Positions 59,364 through 64,000 of a stretch of DNA of 64,000 nucleotides are shown here, piece by piece (the first letter of the stretch is position 1; each line of letters starts with the position of its first letter). The notes beneath the pieces are model-generated. The model saw only the letters and a program-made list of their open reading frames with translations. It was not told the origin of the DNA and ran no database searches. Source of the stretch: Viola odorata (lineage: Eukaryota; Streptophyta; Magnoliopsida; Malpighiales; Violaceae); the NCBI GenBank assembly GCA_963691705.1, contig OY829537.1, forward strand, positions 76,839,352-76,903,351. The letters are read 5' to 3'. The position numbers were made by a program, and so were the translations under genes.

Positions 59364-60126
59364 TAAGCCCAACTGAAAACTAGCCCGAGTGTTCACCAAG
59401 GGCTATCCACGTCTGATATCTTAAAATAGGGATCTGCTCGGTCATGAGGCGATATTAATCTTCTTGGCCTCTCGATAGGGCTTATGAAGTCTCCGCTTCG
59501 TTCAAGTCATGGAAGGACCGTTGTTGGGTCACCTGCGGTGTCGTCACGGCTACTCAACCAGGCCGCGCCCTGGGCTGGCATATATTTCGGGTCTATTGTC
59601 CCTTCAAGTGCTCTGCAAAGACACAGAGGAGATAGGTACTTATACAGAGGTTAGCGAACCTTATACTCACAGAGGGTTTGAGGTCACACGAGCCCCAATT
59701 TACTCTTTACGCCCGAGAGTACAGCGGTATCAACGCGGCTTTACGCCATTAGCTACCTTATGGTTGTCGCGGCTTCATACCACCAGACGCCTGTGATGCC
59801 AACGCGGTTTTACACATCTAGGGCCACCGGTGACATCAACGCGGCCTTACACGGTGGATACCGGTAACCTTATGGTTTTAGCGTCAGGGCTACCAGTGAT
59901 ATCGTGTCTTTCGGCGTTTTTTAGACTCTGCCTCGTACTCCTTCCAGTATCTATATCGCGACCGTTACCCCTTTCTTCCGTTCTAGGCTTATCAGTCCTT
60001 GAGGATATCGGGACGGCTCGTCTTTTGAGGACCTCTATTTCTTTTCCCAAGGCCTCCCTTTAGTGGAGCCTATAAATCGGAGAACTTTCTCCATCCACGT
60101 TCTCCTCATCTCTATCAGTCAGAATC
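59364..60126 (+). other. A2 region between LTR and orfA
   Basis: Begins with the LTR-adjacent motif AGCCCAACTGAAAA (59366). Near 59690-59900 short motifs such as 'atcaacgcgg(c/t)tttac' recur about four times in a degenerate array. The TATA box GCCTATAAATCGGA (60066-60079) lies about 50 bp before orfA. Confidence 0.6.
60066..60079 (+). promoter_or_regulatory. TATA box for antisense orfA (A2)
   Basis: GCCTATAAATCGGA is conserved with element B (14391-14404) at a similar distance from the start codon, on the strand opposite to the element's transcript. Confidence 0.6.
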
Positions 60127-60504
60127 ATGGATCATTTGACTAAGAATTTTCTTCTCTCCAAGGGTCATTCACTCAGGAACCTCAATGACGGTGACGTCGG
60201 TTTCCTGGAGAACATGCTGGTCAAGACTTCTGAGGATATTCTGGAGCTGCAGGGGATGCTGACTCCGCTCCATTCCCGGCTGGGAGCCGTCTCTCTGGAG
60301 GACTTCAGTCCTTTGAAGAGCGTTTCAAAGTTGTCTGCCTCCATCTCTCGGATTCAAGTGGTGATCGTCATGCTGCAGCAGCGTAAGGACATGTTGGGGT
60401 GCTGCCTGAAGGGGATGAGAGCCACTTCCCACGATCTAGTTCTGGTTATGGATTCCCTGAGGGATCTTTCTAAAGTGCCCGAGGACACTGGCTCTGAAGC
60501 CTGA
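60127..60504 (+). CDS. Antisense orfA of A2, 125-aa protein of unknown function
   Basis: An intact small frame starting MDHLTKNFLLSKGHSLRNLN. It contains EDILELQGMLTPL, DFSPLKSVSKLSASISRIQV and LQQRKDMLGCCLKGMR, and ends EDTGSEA. It is mostly amphipathic helix by composition. No signal peptide, membrane segment or known catalytic motif is visible. The homologue in element B (14462-14836) is about 60-65% identical but has lost its start and gained a stop. The TATA box lies about 50 bp upstream. AATAAA lies at about 60583 after a short palindromic block ('ccggccactaggccataa') that element B also has. I do not recognise the family. Confidence 0.75.
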   Translation: MDHLTKNFLLSKGHSLRNLNDGDVGFLENMLVKTSEDILELQGMLTPLHSRLGAVSLEDFSPLKSVSKLSASISRIQVVIVMLQQRKDMLGCCLKGMRATSHDLVLVMDSLRDLSKVPEDTGSEA

Positions 60505-60577
60505 TAGCGGTGGCTCCCTTTGGGCCTTTTCTCTCTTCCCCTTGTCTTATAAATGTATCTTCCGGCCACTAGGCCAT

Positions 60578-60592
60578 AATAAATAAAGCGTT
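60578..60592 (+). terminator. Poly(A) signal region of orfA (A2)
   Basis: CATAATAAATAAAGC follows 'ggccactagg'. Element B has 'ggccgttaggccataaataaa' at 14908-14928. The pairing of a GGCC-N-TAGGCC block and AATAAA is shared by the two families. Confidence 0.5.
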
Positions 60593-60662
60593 TTCATCAT
60601 TCCCTCTCGCAACTGTTCTTCTTCTTTACTGCGCTCTTTGTCGTTTTCCAAGGAATATCCTT

Positions 60663-60676
60663 AGCCCAACTGAAAA
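60663..60676. repeat. Second copy of the LTR-adjacent motif in A2
   Basis: AGCCCAACTGAAAA, identical to the copy at 59366-59379 next to the LTR, about 1.3 kb away. Confidence 0.6.
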
Positions 60677-60979
60677 CAGTCTTGCCATTGGGCGGTTTTT
60701 CTGTTGATCGTTCTGCCTTAACTTCGCGCCGTCCTCATTATAACAACTGATCGGCAGATATTAGCATTATTCTTGATTTGCACGAGATTTCAACAGGCGT
60801 GACTGCAAATCTACATTTGCACTTCAGACTGTACACGTGCCAATCTTCAAGAGTCAGGTTGGAGGATCGAAGAGTCTCTTTTCTTCTTTTCCCGACTATT
60901 TAATGAGGCTTTTCCTCCTTCATTCTTGTCCATTTCTTTCTCCTTCATTTTTCTTCGTTATAGATCCTCTGCGAGTCTC

Positions 60980-61435
60980 ACGGCTGATTCTTATTTGCTA
61001 GGTACGGCTTCGAGGGATTCACCGCCAACTCCTCCGACTACCCCTGACACAGATAATCCTCCCCCATCGCCTCCTTGGAGACCGGTTGTCCGCCGGCGAG
61101 GTCGCAAGAGGCGGAAGAAGGAAGTTGAACAACGAAGGAAGGAGGCTGCCAAGGCCTCTAAGTCATTTTTTGACTCTCTGGCTTCTCTGGCTAGGGAGGA
61201 GAAAAAATCGTTTCCTCCTTTGAGTGATTCGCCTCCGTGGGTTCCTTCTGCTGGTTCAGCCGTTGAGGCAGTATCGCCAGGCGTTAAGGAGAAAACAACC
61301 GGGTCGACTACTGCCGCTAGAAAGAGTGTCGGTGAGTCTTCTCCCTCTGCTGATGTGGATTCACCATTCTGGGGTGGCGATGACGAAAAGGACGTAGTCT
61401 ATTGCTACGATGTTACTTGGTCCGTCAGCGACTAA
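60980..61435 (+). pseudogene. Antisense orfB of A2, basic/proline-rich protein
   Basis: The frame is open from 60926. By comparison with element B the start should be at 60980, where A2 has ACG in place of ATG, so the start may be lost or an upstream Met is used. Order: SRDSPPTPPTTPDTDNPPPS, a strongly basic stretch (RRRGRKRRKKEVEQRRK) that could be a nuclear-localisation signal, a Ser-rich linker, then an acidic aromatic end (FWGGDDEKDVVYCYDVTW). A block 'ttgtagatgccgtatggc' and AATAAA follow (about 61484). No known family is recognised. Confidence 0.6.
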
Positions 61436-61905
61436 GGGGCATAGCCCGTCTTTTGTAGATGCCGTATGGCGTTTCCCATAATAAATGATGTTTTTTATTT
61501 CCCTTTCGTCTCTCATCGCTTACTTGTCTTTTTCTTTTTGGGCATTCCGGGCGATCGCGGAAGCGTTTCTTTCGCTGCGAGTAACTGCCTTCAACTCTCA
61601 ATCAGTAACTGTCTTCTTTCAGAAGGCATAGATGACTATCCACGTGTCCCTTTCGGTTCTGAACGTGTTTTGTTTTTACAGGCTGTCTTTTCTTAGGTTT
61701 TCTCCTTTATAAGGAAATCATCTCTCTCCTTTACTGTTTTTGCTAATGCTTCTGGGTTTCTGCACATTTTCTCTCTCTCTTCTGCGCTTCTTTTTCTTCA
61801 AGTGGTTTTACTGCAACCGCTCACTGGTGCCGGCGACCGGCCTACTGGCTTTTTGTTCCAGGTATTTGCTCCTTCTATCGCCATAGATTTACTTTCCAGT
61901 TCCTC

Positions 61906-64000
61906 ATGCCTTCAACCGTCGAAAACCCTATAGATCCCGAAGCTAGGAGAGCTCGTAGTATTTTCAATTGTAATGAAGTTTTGAGGGTCGAATTAGAGGA
62001 GAATGGTATTACTTTTCCCACGGGCTATCGCCCTTTTGTCTCTCTGAAAGATACCCGTTTGCCTGACGCCATGTGGGGAACCTTCCGGTTGGTTTATTTC
62101 AAGATGTTCACTTACGGGTTTCGTTTCCCACTCCACACTTCTCTGTTAAAATTGCTAGATCATTATGACCTCAATCCGGTCCAGATTACTCCACCCTCTT
62201 GGTGTGGTATTTATGCTTTCCTTCGTTCGTGCGAGATGAAGCGTATATTTGCTCCATCGCTTGATCTATTCCGCACATTCTTTGTCTTGAATAGCCACGA
62301 CTGTCTGGTAGATATTACCCCTAGATGGGACGATGTCATTGTGCAACTGTTCTGGCGGAACTTTCAAGGTTTTGAAGAAAACGTAGAAGACTGGAAGTCT
62401 GGGTTTTTCACCCTCCGTTTGCCGTCACGACTCTGGCGCGGGGGTTTCAATCGAAGAATCCATGGCGGCATTTGGAAAAGACCGGACACGCTGTCAAGCC
62501 AGGATGTTTCTAACGTTAGTGCCTTGTTAGAGATAGAAGGGTCTTTCCGCATCCGGGAGTTTGCTCGGTTCAGGCCTTTGCCAGAGTGCGTTGTGGGTGA
62601 GTTCCCTTTTTCCGCTTTATCGCTTCAAATTTCTTACTTTGATAATATGCTTTGTTGGCAGGTAACGTTGAGAGTAGTTCCTCTGGGGAAGGTGACGCCC
62701 CCTTGAACGTAATACCTCTCCAGTCGCTGCCCCCTTCTCCTCCACCCGAGAATTCTCATCGCCCACCTATTCCGCCTAGGAGGAGAAGGAATAAGACCAT
62801 CGCTACTCGCAGGACCTCTGCTCGACCTTCTCATTTTCTTGAAGATTGGCTTCTTCCTCGTGGCAAGAAAGTAGCTCAAAGCGATTCTGTGCCTGAGAAA
62901 ATCGACAGTGATAGCGAGAGCATGGACCCTGGTCCCGAGTTACGTCATGCTACTCTTGCTCAACGGATGAAACTCAGGTCGAGGAGGAACGACAATGCGG
63001 CGGAATCCACTGAGGACGATAGCGAAGAGATTGCAAAAGAGACGGAACGTCTCGTGAAGAGGGTTCGCAAAGAGAGGACCGACCCGCCGGTTTCCCCTTC
63101 AAAGGAAGCTAACGTGGTCCCCACTGAGGAAGTTAGCGCTTCTCATGCCGCGAGCACTTCACAAGTGGCGGAGGTTGTCGAAGTGTTTTCCAGCGTTCCT
63201 TCTGAAGATAACGAAACCCCAGCGGCAGAGGCCTCTTCTTTGTCATCGGGCCCTCCTACTTCCCCGATAGGTTCCTTTATCCCAGAAGTCGCGTTACCAG
63301 TTTCAGAGTCAAGTGCTCCTCCTAATTCTTCTCCACGGAATCCCCACCTTTTATTCCTGTCTTCGATTTTGGGCGTTGGCGATTCCGCAAAAAGTTGTTC
63401 CCCTCCTTATATCGCCAACCTCTCTCCTCAGAGTCCTCAAGGCCCTACTGGATATCAGCTGGATTTGTCCTCTTTCGGCACCGACGGGCTCCGCGCCTTG
63501 GGGATATCGGATCCGTCATCGCGGGAAGAGCCTGTGGGTCCAATAGTGGGCCAGATGTTTACTTCCTCCAAGGACAAGGAGGAGTTTTTACGGCATGCTC
63601 CCGAGACACGACAATCACATATTATGAACGACATGCTGGCTAGCTTTCGGGAACTTCATTACTTCCTTGAAGATCAGCGTAGCAAAACTCGGCCCTCTTC
63701 CGATCTGCAGGAACAGTTAGATGCGGCTCAGGCGAAGGCGAAAGAGCTATCGCAGTTGCAAGAGCGAACCTAGGCAGAGTTAGCTGATTGTCGTGCGGAG
63801 CTATCACGAGAAAAGTCAAAGGGGAAGGCGAAAGCAGAGCTACTGGAGGCGGAACTAGTGGTGGCTGATAAAAAGAACATCTTCCTCCGCGAAGAGTTAT
63901 CATCTCGTGATGCCGATTTGGCCAAAGTTCCTTCAAGGATAACCTGGTGGAAGAATAAGACCATCGAGGTCTGTATCGCAGGATTTATGGATCTCCATAT
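61906..64000 (+). pseudogene. Antisense orfC of A2 (Transposase_28-like domain plus coiled coil), partial
   Basis: Two exons are visible: 61906-62596 and 62662 to beyond the window, split by a 65-bp intron (GTGAGT...TTGGCAG). The N-terminal 215 residues hold the gypsy-type transposon domain (FRLVYFKMFTYGFRFPLH, SWCGIYAFLRSCEMKRIF, VDITPRWDD, LPSRLWRGGFNRRIHGGIW). Exon 2 has a proline/arginine start (PPRRRRNKT), an acidic/Ser linker, DLSSFGTDGLRALGISD and a coiled coil. A TAG at 63771-63773 interrupts the coiled coil; the same frame continues (REKSKGKAKAELLEAELV, RITWWKNK). It is paralogous to orfD. Upstream are CCACGTGTCC (61640) and CTTTATAAGG (61707). Confidence 0.8.
62597..62661 (+). other. 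Intron of orfC (A2)
   Basis: Donor GTGAGT, acceptor TTGGCAG, 65 bp, phase 1. Matches 20611-20676 in element B and intron 1 of orfD in A1. Confidence 0.78.

Larger units (their letters stand above)
58835..64000 (-). mobile_element. Tat-lineage retrotransposon A2, truncated by window end
   Basis: Its 3' LTR (58835-59363) is followed by the antisense genes orfA, orfB and orfC on the plus strand. gag-pol and the 5' LTR lie right of the window. The LTR is nearly identical to that of A1. The five bases left of the LTR are AATGT; the matching copy would be beyond the window. With A1 it shows the whole family-A layout. Confidence 0.9.

Overview
The window is plant nuclear DNA, most likely from a eudicot. 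Evidence for this is a spliced host gene for an MscS-like mechanosensitive channel (five exons with GT/AG introns) embedded in nested Ty3/gypsy LTR retrotransposons of the plant-specific Tat and Athila lineages. There is no bacterial-style gene organisation. The species cannot be named from the sequence.

Layout. (1) 1-10011: the 5' portion (right-hand end, because it lies on the minus strand) of a Tat-type element, here called A1, with gag, protease, RT, RNase H, a second RNase H and integrase on the minus strand. On the opposite strand it carries a spliced plus-strand gene at 101-2418. A1 inserted into the gag of an older chromovirus-like element (10012-11418). (2) 11419-13753: AT-rich DNA with one end of a CACTA-like DNA transposon. 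(3) 13754-51343: one very large, old, minus-strand Tat-type element (B) with matching LTRs and an ATTAC target-site duplication (TSD) on both outer flanks. It has been swollen from about 14.7 kb to 37.6 kb by four later insertions, each with its own duplication: a 3.6 kb solo LTR (16427-20058), a complete Athila element (21841-35655, itself hit by a 1.2 kb solo LTR at 28491-29728), an Athila-like solo LTR (37281-38857), and a 3.8 kb solo LTR of the same family as the first but inverted (43894-47731). (4) 51344-58834: the host segment with the mechanosensitive channel gene on the minus strand (52910-56835). (5) 58835-64000: the 3' portion of a second family-A element (A2), again minus-strand, running off the window.

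The most interesting feature is what the Tat-type elements carry antisense to gag-pol, between integrase and the 3' LTR. Combining A1, A2 and B gives a cassette of four genes read against the element: orfA (about 125 aa), orfB (about 150-170 aa, basic/proline rich), and two tandem paralogues, orfC and orfD. The last two have an N-terminal domain resembling the Pfam 'putative gypsy type transposon' family (Transposase_28) and a C-terminal coiled coil. orfC and orfD contain short introns at positions conserved between families. orfA has a conserved TATA box and AATAAA signal, and other members show partial versions of these. The cassette therefore looks like independently transcribed, spliced genes carried by a retrotransposon, not accidental open frames. 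All copies seen here carry some inactivating damage except orfA of A2.

The only clearly functional cellular gene is the channel gene. Everything else is transposable-element DNA in various states of decay, much of it by nonsense changes of C-to-T/G-to-A type.
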